64,000 bases of DNA. It comes from Spongilla lacustris (Eukaryota; Porifera; Demospongiae; Spongillida; Spongillidae). Position 1 is the stretch's first letter, and each line of letters begins with the position of its first letter. A program made the translations under genes and the position numbers. The stretch is taken from contig OX442422.1 in NCBI GenBank assembly GCA_949361645.1, forward strand, positions 3,793,137-3,857,136, in the 5' to 3' direction. The notes under the pieces are model-generated. The model did no database searches and was not told the origin of the DNA. It saw nothing but the letters and a program-made list of their open reading frames with translations. Shown in pieces: positions 28,601 to 38,413 of the stretch.

Positions 28601-31600
28601 GGTGGGTGGGTGGCTGGAGGGGAGGGGGTTGGTGGGTGGGTGGGTGGCTGGAGGGGAGGGGGTTGGTGGGTGGGTGGGTGGAGGGGAGAGGGTTGGTGGG
28701 TGGATGAGTGGAGGGGAGGGGGTTGGTTGGGTGGAGGGGAGGGGGTTGGTGGGTGGTTAGGTGGAGGGGAGGGGTTGGTGGGTGGGTGGGTGGAGGGGAG
28801 GGGGTTGGTGGGTGGGTGGGTTTAGGAAAGGGGTGTGGGTGGGTTTAGGAAAGGGGTGTGGTGGAGGGAGGGAAGGAGGCATCGATTTATGGATGGGTGA
28901 TTTTTCACGGGTCCGGTTATTAAAACGCGTCACGTGAGCCATTGAATTGCCACGTTCATTGCTATCTGAGACAAAAATCAAGATCTCAGTATTCTTCGTC
29001 TAGTCACTGATCACGTTTGTAACTGTAATATACGTAAATCATTACGTACACGCTACGCAAGTAGGTCTACCGTTTTTATCGTTTAGGCATGTTTTTGTAT
29101 CTGTATCTCATTCTCAACACAAAAGGGCTCCCAGCCGTACATGTACTGGTATATATACTGTCATAGGATGACCTGAAAAGTGGGCAAAAAGGCAGAGCTT
29201 TGCCGCCGTACTGTCAAAAACCAAAAAGCCACAAACTCACCGTGACAGTGAGGGAAGCAACAGCCAGCAGCAAGGCAGAAGCGTAACGACTTTCGTTTAA
29301 GCTAACATGGGTCGCGAGAGAGCTTCAACTAACAGCGTAACTATTTGAAAGTATTGGCGGTGAAGCAATTTAGCTCCGCCTTTTTACTCACTCTTCAGGT
29401 CATCCAGTCGTTCGTTTGGCTTGCCTCAAACATACAGGACGTTTGATTTAAAGCGCGAAACACTGTTACACAGCTAGTGCCCTACCAATTAGTTAAAACC
29501 ATATGACTTATTAACAAATTGCACTCATATTGTGATGTCTGTCACAGGTGCTCTGCAATCTGGAAAGTCAGAAACAAAAAGTGCATCATCCATCCGCAGC
29601 TGTGGGAATCAGGGTCTGGGTTCGAGAATAGTACGCAGGCTAATGCCTGATGTATGTTTCGATACCTCTTGTGCACGTTCAATGCAAGCTAGAGAATATG
29701 TTATGGCTTATTGAAAGGAACACATGCACGTATAGATGTTTCTATCTTTCTTCATGCAGTTCGGATCATTTTTAATTATCTCCGAGTTGCATTCTTCTAG
29801 TAATAATAATTATGTACATATGTACAAGTGTACATATGCATGTACATGTACATTTAGGGGACAGTCCCATAATAAAATCACTGGAATGGTTGATATGGCC
29901 AAGCCATGCACATGTGTAATTTACCGGCCTCTCTGGGTGTCAGATTAACATTACACTGCTGAGTGCTGATTGCTGACTACTGCATTAAACAAACGTGACC
30001 TCCCCTGCAAACTAGTAAACAGTTTATGTATGGTAACATGAATCTTTATAATGGCTACACCTAAACATACTGGTTGTAAGGATAAACTCTCCCTGTTTCG
30101 CACATGATCTCACCCCCGCATTTACAATGCTAGAGACATACATGTACCTGTGCTATCATGGACATGAGAGCTCATGCAATGCATCTGGCATCCAAAGAAT
30201 TAATCTGATTCAAACATATATGTCTGTCCAGACCATAAATCTAAGTGATACTAAATGCAATTATCTGATAAAGCTGGGCTCATGGTGTTTTTCTTCATAT
30301 CTTCCATTTTCTAAGAACATGCATTGCAACAAAAATTTGACCTTCCGTCATGGATTTAAGGCACTTATTGTAGCTTGCCCTGTAAACGTAATAAGCCTTG
30401 TTTTATACAATAATGCTTGAAAATACGCAATGCAATCTGCTTAAACACTGCTCCTATATGTACACGTACTTGTACGTGTTCATGTCTATATAGAGTCTAC
30501 GTATACAAAACATTGTGAGATACAGTATGAAGGTGTGCACATACCCAGACTGTATTCTTCCAACTACAGGCACTGCAAACCTGTTCTCAAAATCAGCTGC
30601 CCATGATGTTACTATCCCTATCACCATCTATTAGTTCAAAAGAAATTACATCAATTAGATTATAAAGCAGTATAAAATCTATGGACATTAAGAACTTGCC
30701 AAAAGTAAGGGCCCTGGCAGAGGGATTGTCCACTTAAATGGCTTGGCTCGATGACATCTCATGTCACGCCACAGGAATTTGAAACACTTGCAGTGAACCT
30801 TGGATGTCAGCTGATTATTAAGAACTTTGAGAAAGATCATCAGAATGATGGTGACCAGGGATATAAGAAAAGCAGCCGTGTTGACATATTGGGGCCAATT
30901 AAAGATTTGATGAAGCACATCTTTCCATATCTGTTTGTTGTTGGGATTTATTTTGGTTACATGATGAATAAATGAAAGCTTTATTAAGCAAAACTCACTA
31001 GTGGGAACTTGAATACATCTGGAAACAGTAAAAAGAGTGCTTTTGCTTTAATTTTGATACCAAATATGTGTGAAGCTTGGCTTGTGAAGACCAGCAGTGC
31101 AGACCCTGTGGTGTAGCCAGATATAAGAGGCTCTGAAAGGAACATGGCAATGAAACCAAAACCAAAGCACCCGAGCAAGACCTGTAGTTTTTGGGTGAGT
31201 GGGAGGGTGGACAGGGAGAATAGTGGGAAAAGGGACATACCCAGGTACATAGCACATTAAGAACACTTACATACCATGATAATGCCAGATAAGAAGGCCA
31301 GGGAGAAGGCCACTTGTGCTTTAATGTCTCCACATGTCATGTTGCTGGAGTCAATAATTGAAGAGCTGTTCCCTGTATCCAGGCAGTACTCAAGTCCCTC
31401 TTCAGTCAGCACAGTGGCGATACCATTGCTAACCATTAAGCTGACCACAGCAAATGTGCCTGGAACCATTGAGCATTTTAAAACACAGAGTGCTTCAAAG
31501 AACACAAGGGCAAGCTACCAATTGAAAGGTGTCTTGAGGTTCCAAATATAGCATATATAATAACTGGAACAAGTGCTGCATAAAGGCCATGCACAGGATC

Positions 31601-31975
31601 AAGGTCTGCCAGCAAAGCGTAGGCCAGTCCTGTGATGGAGAAATAAGGAATTAAGCTAGTAGTAAATGGGGTTTCGGGAATTAAACACCTTGGGGGATTT
31701 GCATGAAAGCTACTGTGATTGCTGAAACGACGTCTGGTAGAATGTATTGGAGCTGATAGGTCCATGTCCACTGGAGGATGGGTAGGTGGGTGAGGAGGAA
31801 CCTCAGCCATGCCTGCCTGCTCATGGGAGGCTTGATGGCGCTGAGGACTGGCTCGGGAGGGACCATGGAGGAGGTAACCCTCTTATAAAAGGGAAGTTGC
31901 TTTTTGGGAGACAATAACTGCTCAAATTCAGCTTCATTTAGAACATTGCGTTTGATGTGAATACCCGCTCCACGT
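16628..31975 (-). CDS. SLC26/SulP anion transporter gene B with STAS domain (first exon not found)
   Basis: Paralog of gene A. Exons on the minus strand: 31975-31689, 31629-31519, 31459-31275, 31181-30999, 30930-30700, 30627-30545, 23694-23547, 19974-19861, 19474-19397, 19217-19122, 18335-18229, 18136-18067, 17579-17421, 17348-17236, 17133-17055, 16972-16918 and 16755-16628, with TGA at 16630-16628. Frame is kept throughout, giving about 742 residues plus an unplaced N-terminal exon that must end in phase 2. The family signature appears as P-V-H-G-L-Y-A-A ... G-T-S-R (His replaces the usual Tyr). The extracellular loop has SNMTC. The last five exons form the STAS domain: [15 protein letters not shown], then [20 protein letters not shown] (the conserved IxDCxPxxFxDxxG core), then [20 protein letters not shown]. 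Between the first two lies a variable acidic loop ([11 protein letters not shown]). The exon 6 donor is GC (GCAAGT). Introns hold many repeats, the largest 6.85 kb. It should be a plasma or vesicle membrane anion exchanger; substrate unknown. Confidence 0.93.
16765..16797. repeat. GT repeat followed by a poly-G run
   Basis: A short (GT)n tract runs directly into about 16 G residues. It sits in the last intron of gene B, close to the acceptor of the final exon. Confidence 0.85.
20089..20247. mobile_element. 159-bp inverted-repeat MITE in gene B intron
   Basis: Ends read CAGCACAATCACCCTTGTGG on the left and, reverse-complemented, CAGCATAATCACCCTTGTGG on the right. The interior is AT-rich and non-coding. 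No clear target duplication is visible. Confidence 0.7.
20560..21852 (-). mobile_element. Degenerate non-LTR retrotransposon relic (RT and endonuclease pieces)
   Basis: Minus-strand fragments match the better copy at 44856-42090. They read [17 protein letters not shown], then a decayed catalytic block ([11 protein letters not shown], from YADD), then [18 protein letters not shown]. Further on comes [13 protein letters not shown] followed by [10 protein letters not shown], the start of the nuclease region. Many stops and frameshifts are present, and ACATGTAC repeats have invaded the nuclease part. At its upstream end the relic is cut by the mosaic insertion at 21852. Confidence 0.7.
21852..23228. 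mobile_element. Nested DNA-transposon mosaic with CAGRGGCGGAT ends
   Basis: The left border reads CAGAGGCGGATTTGGGGGG. The right border reverse-complements to CAGGGGCGGATCCAGTACC. A second pair of the same kind of end lies inside (GGATCCGCCCAGGGCCGGAT near 22192-22211), so one element sits in or next to another. The interior has long homopolymers: poly-C at 22280-22298 and 23177-23201, poly-G at 23010-23032. No ORF with a recognisable transposase is present. The whole insertion splits the retrotransposon relic in gene B's intron. Confidence 0.6.
23960..24409 (-). mobile_element. REL-type retrotransposon fragment, family B, in gene B intron
   Basis: Minus-strand frames read [18 protein letters not shown], the CCHH-type zinc motif seen before the nuclease in the other copies, then [13 protein letters not shown], then GSGL and [10 protein letters not shown], the nuclease core. 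Stops interrupt it. It is a short 3' piece of the family better preserved at 39940-41143. Confidence 0.65.
25511..26060. repeat. (GGGGA)n pentamer array, about 110 copies
   Basis: About 550 bp of near-perfect 5-bp tandem repeat, GAGGG on the plus strand. Every turn carries four consecutive G, so the plus strand has very high G-quadruplex potential. It lies antisense in the large intron of SLC26 gene B. The open frames translating to GEGRG or LPSPP repeats are artefacts. The copy number could be limited by assembly. Confidence 0.97.
26061..27910 (+). mobile_element. 5'-truncated REL-type non-LTR retrotransposon (family A/C)
   Basis: Plus-strand relic of a reverse transcriptase plus restriction-like endonuclease. 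It opens inside RT motif A ([12 protein letters not shown] at 26090) and keeps motif B ([14 protein letters not shown]) and a changed catalytic box (WYEDDATA where YADD is expected). The linker [14 protein letters not shown] follows, then a CxC-x7-H-x4-C zinc motif ([15 protein letters not shown]). The nuclease region has [17 protein letters not shown] and [14 protein letters not shown], ending near 27804. Several frame changes (about 26400, 26550, 26870, 27330) show it is dead. An A-run at 27900-27910 may be the remnant of its 3' tail. The upstream part is missing: the sequence before motif A is G-rich satellite. Confidence 0.85.
27911..28880. repeat. G-rich minisatellite (GGGTGGGTGGAGGGGAGGGG)n
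   Basis: About 0.95 kb of imperfect repeats with 20-30 bp units made of GGTGGGTGGGTGGAGGGGAG and GGGGTTGGT blocks, with higher-order variation. Frames reading [10 protein letters not shown] are artefacts. It lies in gene B's largest intron. One unit of the same repeat, GGGTTGGTGGGTGGGTGGAG, sits at 26061-26080, on the other side of the retrotransposon fragment. Confidence 0.95.
29166..29405. mobile_element. 240-bp inverted-repeat MITE in gene B intron
   Basis: The left end is GGATGACCTGAAAAGTGGGC. The right end complements it as GGATGACCTGAAGAGTGAG. About 42 bp at each side pair, extending to an AGCTTTGCCGCC / AATTGCTTCACCGCC block. No ORF, and no clear target duplication. Confidence 0.7.
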
Positions 31976-32184
31976 CTAAAAACAAAGGTAGGAATACGTT
32001 GTCACATGCAGCTGTAGCATTCAGTGGCATTGTAAAGCCCGTGTAGAAACATTTACTGCTAGACAATGGGCATTGTGCACTATTGATTAATTTTAATTAA
32101 CATAATTATATTATACATATACGCAAATATTACGGCATAGAAACAAAACATTAAGCATTTCTGCCAGCTGAGCAGGACAGATCG

Positions 32185-32367
32185 ATGGCAGAGTCAAGTG
32201 GGGAGCATGCGCCTCGCGATGGGTATGACGATCTTGACATACATGTAATTGTAGAACGTAGCAACGAAACTTGGCACGCTATAATTAAATCACACCCACA
32301 AAAATGCACGGCCACTTATTTGGACCTCAAAAACAAGGATCCAAGCTGGAGATATATGAACATGTAG
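32185..32367 (+). other. Possible small exon or ORF of unknown nature
   Basis: A 60-codon plus-strand frame starting MAESSGEHAPRDGYDDLD has protein-like composition and stands out from the surrounding AT-rich DNA. It could be a first exon ending at GTAGGG near 32365. I do not recognise it and cannot link it to the zinc-finger relic downstream. It lies upstream of SLC26 gene B, on the opposite strand. Confidence 0.2.
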
Positions 32368-32567
32368 GGTTGTGCGACTTGTGCCACGTATGCAGATTTA
32401 TATATGTAGTACGGCATAAACAAAGGGTGTGGGATGGGTGTGTCACAATTAAGAAAGGTAATTAGCGCAGTCGCAATACATTTTAGGAGAGTATCCAATG
32501 AGGTTACCTCTGTTTCGGAGACGGATCTTCGTATGCTTCGTCTTGCATTCGTTCTTAGTTGTGGTAA

Positions 32568-32656
32568 TTGGTATCCTGGCAACCGAATTGCATCAGATCG
32601 ATGAATAATAAATTACCCTGGATGCGGCGCGCGGAGAGATATCTGTTATAGTTATA
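32568..32656 (+). repeat. Dispersed direct repeat, copy 1
   Basis: About 90 bp, starting TGGTATCCTGGCAACCGAAT and containing GATCGATGAATAATAAATTA and CCCTGGATGCGGCGC. It is repeated in the same orientation at 50808-50906. Confidence 0.8.
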
Positions 32657-33125
32657 CGGTGTTTGCGGCTGGACAGTAGGTTGGATAATTAAGCAATACC
32701 GTAATTTAGTATTAGCCACCAAAAAATTTCTAGCCGCATCACATTCTTTGATATCTGTTTTTGCGAGCCTATATCATACTCGTCTTATGACATTCCGAGA
32801 AGAGAAAATGCTCATGAAAAAACTCTACCACAGCTATACGTAAGCCATAATTGCCCAAGGACTACATTTATCATGAGTGGTTCTGCGCAGCCCGTTTTCA
32901 CATCAATGCAACTTTGGCGGGAAAAGACGGGGTGTACTTGAGCGATCTTTGTGGACGAACAAACCGGTAGAAATCTGTAAGCGAGTAACATAATGATCAG
33001 CACACATAGGAGAGTATATACATATCGCTCATAAATAGCGGCCGCCTTTTTTTGTAACCCCAGAATAAGGCGGAGTTTTTATGAATAATTTCAGTATTTA
33101 AAGAATAGAGATACACGCAAAGAAT

Positions 33126-34017
33126 GTCGAAGAGCGATGCAGAGTGTGTGGCCGCTTCTCAGTGGAGGATAGAGGAAAGTATGTAACTGCATACAGTTTG
33201 CAGAGGATATTTGCACTCCAAATTCCTTATTCCTTGGACACAATTAATGGCACCCACCCACCATCCTTTTCTATCAGTGCAAACCAGTGATACCACAAAC
33301 ATGGGCCCAACAGTATTCCTTTTGAGTTGACTGCATGGAAATATAAAAATACATTAATTTTATAATTTTGTATGCTGCATGTACATGTGTATGTGATATG
33401 CATGTCATCCAAAACCACCACATGCAGGCTGTCCAGCCCACAATAGTGCAGCTCAGTATTACGTGGAATAGCCCCTGCCATGCAGACAGGCTTCTCAGCA
33501 CAAGACCATGTACTTGACAGTACCAACAATCCAGATGTACTGGACCAACTTCAGTGTCCCTTGTGCCTGACAATTGTGCACCACTGAACCATTGGAGCTA
33601 CTATGTAGGGCACTGGCTGCATCGACATATCATACACTGGTTCATGGCCTCCAACTGCAGTAAGATCAAGTGTCCATGCTGCATCATGGACACTCCTTTG
33701 GCTTCTTCACCGCTGAAGCCCGCACCACCACTCATTCAGACCTTGCTAGTGGTACATTGCCAGCAAACCTGTGGGAAGGAAATACGGGCTGGTGAGTACA
33801 GCACTCACAAGTGTGCAGAAGAACCCCTGGACCTTCAGACGCTGATGTGCAGACAGCGTGTCACACTGGCTTCCACCAGCTCTCAACGGATCGTCTGAGG
33901 GAGAAAGGAGCAGAGTCCATCCATACCAAGTTTGACTTCTTGCAACGTACGTACCATTTGGTACATGACCCAGTTAGAAGACTGTCCTTGATTATGAAGG
34001 AGCACCTGCTTCCTATA
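33126..34017 (+). pseudogene. RAG1 N-terminal-region-like zinc/RING gene, 5' part, interrupted by the large element
   Basis: Plus-strand fragments in changing frames line up in the order of the RAG1 N-terminal region. VEERCRVCGRFS (33126-33161) comes first, then INGTHPPSF (about 33238-33264) with YQCKPVI in the next frame. Next is HPKPPHAGCPAH (about 33401-33436). A RING-like stretch follows: DQLQCPLCLTIVHH, PLELLCRAL, then WFMASNCSKIKCPCC. A finger CGKEIRAGEYSTHKC ends the series near 33816. RAG1 shows the same series: CRICG, IHPxxFCxxC, WHPHxxxCxxC, RING, C2H2. At least three frameshifts mark decay. The last frame (33811-34017) runs to codon ATA at 34015-34017, where the large inverted-repeat element begins, and resumes in frame at 48296. 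The match is by eye. A related RING/TRAF-type finger gene is the main alternative. Confidence 0.45.
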
Positions 34018-34829
34018 CAGTGGAAACCATCACACTTGGAACAATAATTTTTTGGTACTTTTATTGACAACATTTGAATTTATTTCAATAACAATAAGTT
34101 CAAATGCAAATCTGACAACGTAGGTATGGTGTACAACTATTTTTCAATACATACTGAAAGTTAAAAAGCATCACGTGACTATTTACTTTTGTTATTAAAT
34201 CTTGTTGTGACCCCAGTACTAAAAAAATTGTAAGCTGAATTCTTCCTCCTGTAGGCAATAGATCTTAGCCAAATTTGCAATATATCTAGAGAACAAGCAT
34301 CCCCAACCTTTGGCCGCGTCCGTTTTTAAGTTCGGTAAATACTTACAGTTTTATCGAGCTGGATGTGCGTTTTTAGCTCGTAAAAGCTTAGGGATGCTAT
34401 TTCGTAGTACGCTCTCACTGAACGGATATATTTCTTCTCCGACTCGTCACATGTTAGATCTATCCCAAAAGCGTACTTCGGAGGCAATAGACCCTCCTTT
34501 GCCGTTAAAAAAGTGCTATCAAAGACGAGTACCTGAAAACTTCCGCCATTTCCCTATGAATTGCATTTGAAACGTCATTATAGCGTCAATTTTCGTATGA
34601 ATATATTTTTAATGTGACGTCTTCGGTCTTTGTTTATCCAGTACCTGTGGGCCACGAACGGCTAGTAAAAGCAGCAGCATCAATTTGGGCAGGCCTCTAG
34701 AAACGGCAATGAGCAAGAGGCAACTCCAATGCTGGAAACGAAAAGCGGTGGAATATATGGGGAGCCATTTGTTGCAAAATTCCAAAATATCGTTCCATCC
34801 TTTTGGTCTATGAATAACTGCTTGAAACA

Positions 34830-35440
34830 TCGAACGCTCTTCAAACATCGAATGCATTATTCCGTATTCTCGAGTATCCCGAAGAATTCATTCGATCTTT
34901 GTAACCGTTATTCATGGACAATAAAGTCGAATGAAATATTCCGGATACTCGAGTATCCCGAATGTTTCGTTCGATCTTTGTAGTATACGGAAAAGAACAT
35001 TCATAGTCTCCGGATACCCAAAGATCGAATGCATTATTCCGGATTCTCGAGTATCCGGAAGAATTCATTCGATCTTTTAAACCGTTATTCATGGGCAACA
35101 AAAGTCGAACGAAATATCCCGTATACTTGAGTATTCCGAATATTTTGTTCGATCTTTTTAGTATACGGAAACCGACATTCATAGCTTCCGGATACCCAAA
35201 GATCGAATGAATCATTCCGGATTCTCCTGTATCCGGAATAATTCGTTCTATCTTTTGTACCGTTATTCATGAACAGCGAAAGTCGAACGAAATATTCCGG
35301 ACACTCGAGTATCCCGAATAATGCGTTCGATTATTCCAGTATACGGAAACCGTTATTCATAACGTCCGAATACCTAAAGATCGAACGAATTATTCCGGAT
35401 TCTCGAGTATTCGGAACAATCCATTCGATCTTTGACTCAA
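34830..35440. repeat. Subterminal palindromic repeats, left arm
   Basis: About seven degenerate copies, spaced roughly 75-100 bp, of a unit containing ATTCCGGATACTCGAGTATC and TTCGTTCGATCTTTG with its complement. Many are themselves palindromes centred on CTCGAG. Apparent ORFs here are artefacts of the repeats. Confidence 0.85.
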
Positions 35441-36122
35441 GTATCTCGTTCGATCTCGCATGCAGTATATCGGAACGAAATTTCCAGGAATTGGAATGGG
35501 TTTTACGTTAGGAAATTGTTGAGAGCTACAAGTAGAGGAGCATGGAGCCGGTTTGATACATGGCCAGTTCCGTCGCTAGATTGTGTTGTACAAGTCGACT
35601 TTATCAGTGCCATTTGACGGGCTATTGACTCAGTGGCAGCCGGTCATGAACGATGTACATGTACGGCATATACATGTATATGTGAAACAATCAATTCAAC
35701 GCACCGGGCCGGAAACAATAAAGGAACCACATGCAGGAACAGCGAGGTTTACCATAGCTTCTATGGAGTTGTAGTTCTGTCGACTTAACTTTAGCCTTAA
35801 TTCAGCGCCTTGGAAGCGTTTATATTGGAAAAGAACATAGCTCTATAACCTATAACGGACTTTAAGACTCTACGTAGCATCTATCTGTTCCTCTTGGTTA
35901 AGGTGCTAGGACAATCATCACCTCTGTTCTAGAATACCAGATTTTTTAAAGATTCAAAGTTCTGTTCCGTCCCATGAGGCACTGCAGAACGAGACCTTTT
36001 CTCTTTGCCCCTAAAGACTACCAAAAAAACTTTCACGATTATTGGACACCCACATGTTCAATTTGCTTTATAAAAGTTCATCAACTGCTGATAGGGCATG
36101 CTTGCTCCCTGTTTCCTAGGCT

Positions 36123-36720
36123 AATGTATCCTCTTGGCTTTCAGTGATTTCATCACAAGGGTTGCATCTACACCTGGAACCACCAGTTTTTCACGTTGCC
36201 ATAAAGTGGTGGCTTGGACTTGACACATCACAGGGGTCCAATTATGGCTTCAACCAGAAAATATCCTTCACCCTCTTGGACATCATGCCGCCACCTGAAA
36301 ACATGGAGGTGATCTATAGTAATCCAGCACAACACCCTACGTGATGTGCCGGCTGAAACATGCCAACAGTGTATACAGAGTGAAGCTAGCAATGACCTCA
36401 CCACTGACCATAGCCATACCAGGCCTGCTGATCTAGTAATGACGAATTGGGCTTCTCTGCTTAATACCCTTGCCTTGATGGGGATGTCTGCAGGCTATGC
36501 TGCCCTAGCTGCTGAAGAGTGGAAGCATGTGACCAATGATGACAAATGCTGTGAACTGGGCTGGCAGTGTGTTCCTCTTGTTACTGTGTTGTATGATGCT
36601 TGGGGCAGAGAAGCTGTAGAAGCTTTCTCCCAGTTGGCCTCCTGACTCGCCACCCTAACATGCAGGCCCATGTCCACAGTACTTAATGATTTTTACAGTG
36701 AGAGCCAATGCCACAGCCAT
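36123..36720 (+). mobile_element. REL-type retrotransposon 3' fragment, family B
   Basis: Frames read GLHLHLEPPVF, then WWLGLDTSQG, then (after a decayed zinc-motif stretch) RPADLVMTNWAS, then CCELGWQCVPLVTVLYDAWG and EAFSQLAS. This is the nuclease and C-terminal tail of the family seen best at 39940-41143. Frame changes show it is inactive. Confidence 0.75.
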
Positions 36721-36897
36721 CCTCACCAGGTGAAATGAGTATTAACTGTTTGTTCTGTTGTATCATGTGTATATGTACATATTACATGACATTAAATGAA
36801 ACTTACAAAATCTCATTTTAATGAAGGCATTCATATACATCATATCACTATAACATTAGTATAATTATAATAATTATATATATGTAACTGTCTACAT

Positions 36898-37497
36898 GTC
36901 CGAGGCAAAGAATCTAGACAGCATAGCAGTGGCATTTGCTTTAACTAGTTTGAGATTTAGCTTGCCATACAGGCTATTTAGGACAGCAGCCCTTGCCTTG
37001 TTGGAACTGGTTGCTAGGCGAGAGGCCAGACACGACAATGACTCCATGGCTTCAGCACCCTAAGCACCATAACCTTTAACAACCATGGGGACACAGACCC
37101 ACCCAAGCTCCCTGCAATTTCCATCATTTGCCTCATGCTTCCTCAGCTCAGTAGATCTGGCGGCTGCACCAGCTGTGAGTCCCACTTCCATCAAAACGTT
37201 TAAATTGAGCAGTGATGTCACAGATAGGTCAAAGGCTGCTGGCTTACCCACAGACCAGTTGGTTACCAGGATGTCAGCTGGGCAGGAGTGGCTATGGTCA
37301 AGGGTGAGGTTACTTCCTGCCTCCACCTTAACACACAAGTGGGCCCTGCAACAGGCCTCCGCTAGGGTGTCTCGGAGTTTATTGTGGTGGGAGACAACAT
37401 CACCACCCTGCTTGCAGGTGAGAGCGTGATGGCCTAGGGGATCAAGCACACTCCCTGGACACAGAGCACATATAGCACCGCGCGCTAGAGGTGTCAA
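36898..37497 (-). mobile_element. REL-type retrotransposon 3' fragment, family B (minus)
   Basis: The minus-strand frame contains CALCPGSVLDPLGHHALTCK, the zinc motif C-x2-C...HH-x4-C. Then come SHHNKLRDTLAEA, CPADILVTNWSVGKPAAFDL and CRELGWVCVPMVVKGYGA. After a stop it continues as a tail, SLYGKLNLKLVKANA. It is the cleanest view of zinc motif plus nuclease in one frame. The reverse transcriptase part is absent. Confidence 0.8.
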
Positions 37498-37499
37498 AA

Positions 37500-38031
37500 A
37501 ATTATTTTTAATTAATTATTTATTTATTTATTTCACACTAAATAAGGTCATGGTTTAATGTTAAACATAGAAAGATACATACATACATAGAATAATGAAT
37601 GAATGAATATGCATCACTATCCTCAAAAACAATGCAATCTTCGCTAGCAAAGGTGCCCAGGACTGAGACAGCATTACCTCGCTGTACAGCTACAGCGAGG
37701 CGTTGAAGTAGATATGGCAAGGACTTCACTTCCCTGACACCTTACGAACACAACAAGCAAGATCCTTTAAGAAAGAAAGAGTCTATTTTCCAAACACACC
37801 CGATGTTTCTATGACAACTGGAGTAAACAGATACATATTGGGGTCCATATTTGAGTATTTGTCGGATTTCCTTCTCTCAGCTCGGTCAGCAACTGCCCCT
37901 GCCTCCTGTGATGCAACTCTGCTATAGGAAGGTGCATAGGTGTCCACACATGTTGCACCCCATACATGTATAAGAAGTTTTCCACATTTCAATGGAACCA
38001 AGGTAACATATAGTAATATAGTATACATATA

Positions 38032-38062
<31 letters not shown>

Positions 38063-38220
38063 TAAGAGGATAAATACATAATGGATACATAAAAATACAC
38101 ACAGAATGAACTAACATATCAATAATCCATTGCATCCACCTGTATGCCTGCCACCTACAAGGATCTTGCAAGAATAGCCCTGGCGTTTGCTCTCACAAGC
38201 ACAATGCTCAGTCTGCCATA
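37500..38220. other. Low-complexity stretch between retrotransposon fragments
   Basis: AT-rich DNA with TTTA repeats near 37520, GAAT repeats near 37600 and a (TTA)n microsatellite at 38036-38062. No gene seen. Confidence 0.6.
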
Positions 38221-38225
38221 TTAGT

Positions 38226-38342
38226 CTCGTACCCAGACCCAAATGTACGTAATGATGATTATCGCTTACAGTATAACATCACGTGATGTTATACTGTAAG
38301 CGATAATCATCGTTACGTACATTTGGGTCTGGGTACGAGACT
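38226..38342. mobile_element. 117-bp palindromic MITE, GTCTCGTACCCAGACCC family, copy 1
   Basis: A near-perfect inverted repeat. Ends are GTCTCGTACCCAGACCCAAA and its complement, flanked by TA on both sides. The arms meet around ATCACGTGAT. A second copy is at 50590-50698. Confidence 0.85.
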
Positions 38343-38413
38343 ACTGCCATATAGATAATAATAATACTTACTACAATACAACCACATTACATATACACTT
38401 ACACTACATACAA

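Noticed and set aside
27926..28825. Glycine/tryptophan-rich frame up to 276 codons
   Set aside because: Translation of the G-rich minisatellite, open in three frames.
32316..32582. Minus-strand MPGYQLPQLRTNARRSIRRS as first exon of SLC26 gene B
   Set aside because: Its natural donor (GAG|GTAACC) leaves phase 0, while the next exon needs phase 2. Without transcripts I did not add it.
35085..35270. Frames such as NNGTKDRTNYSGYRRIRND in both arms of the large element
   Set aside because: They read the palindromic subterminal repeats. The frame is not kept between repeat units or between arms.
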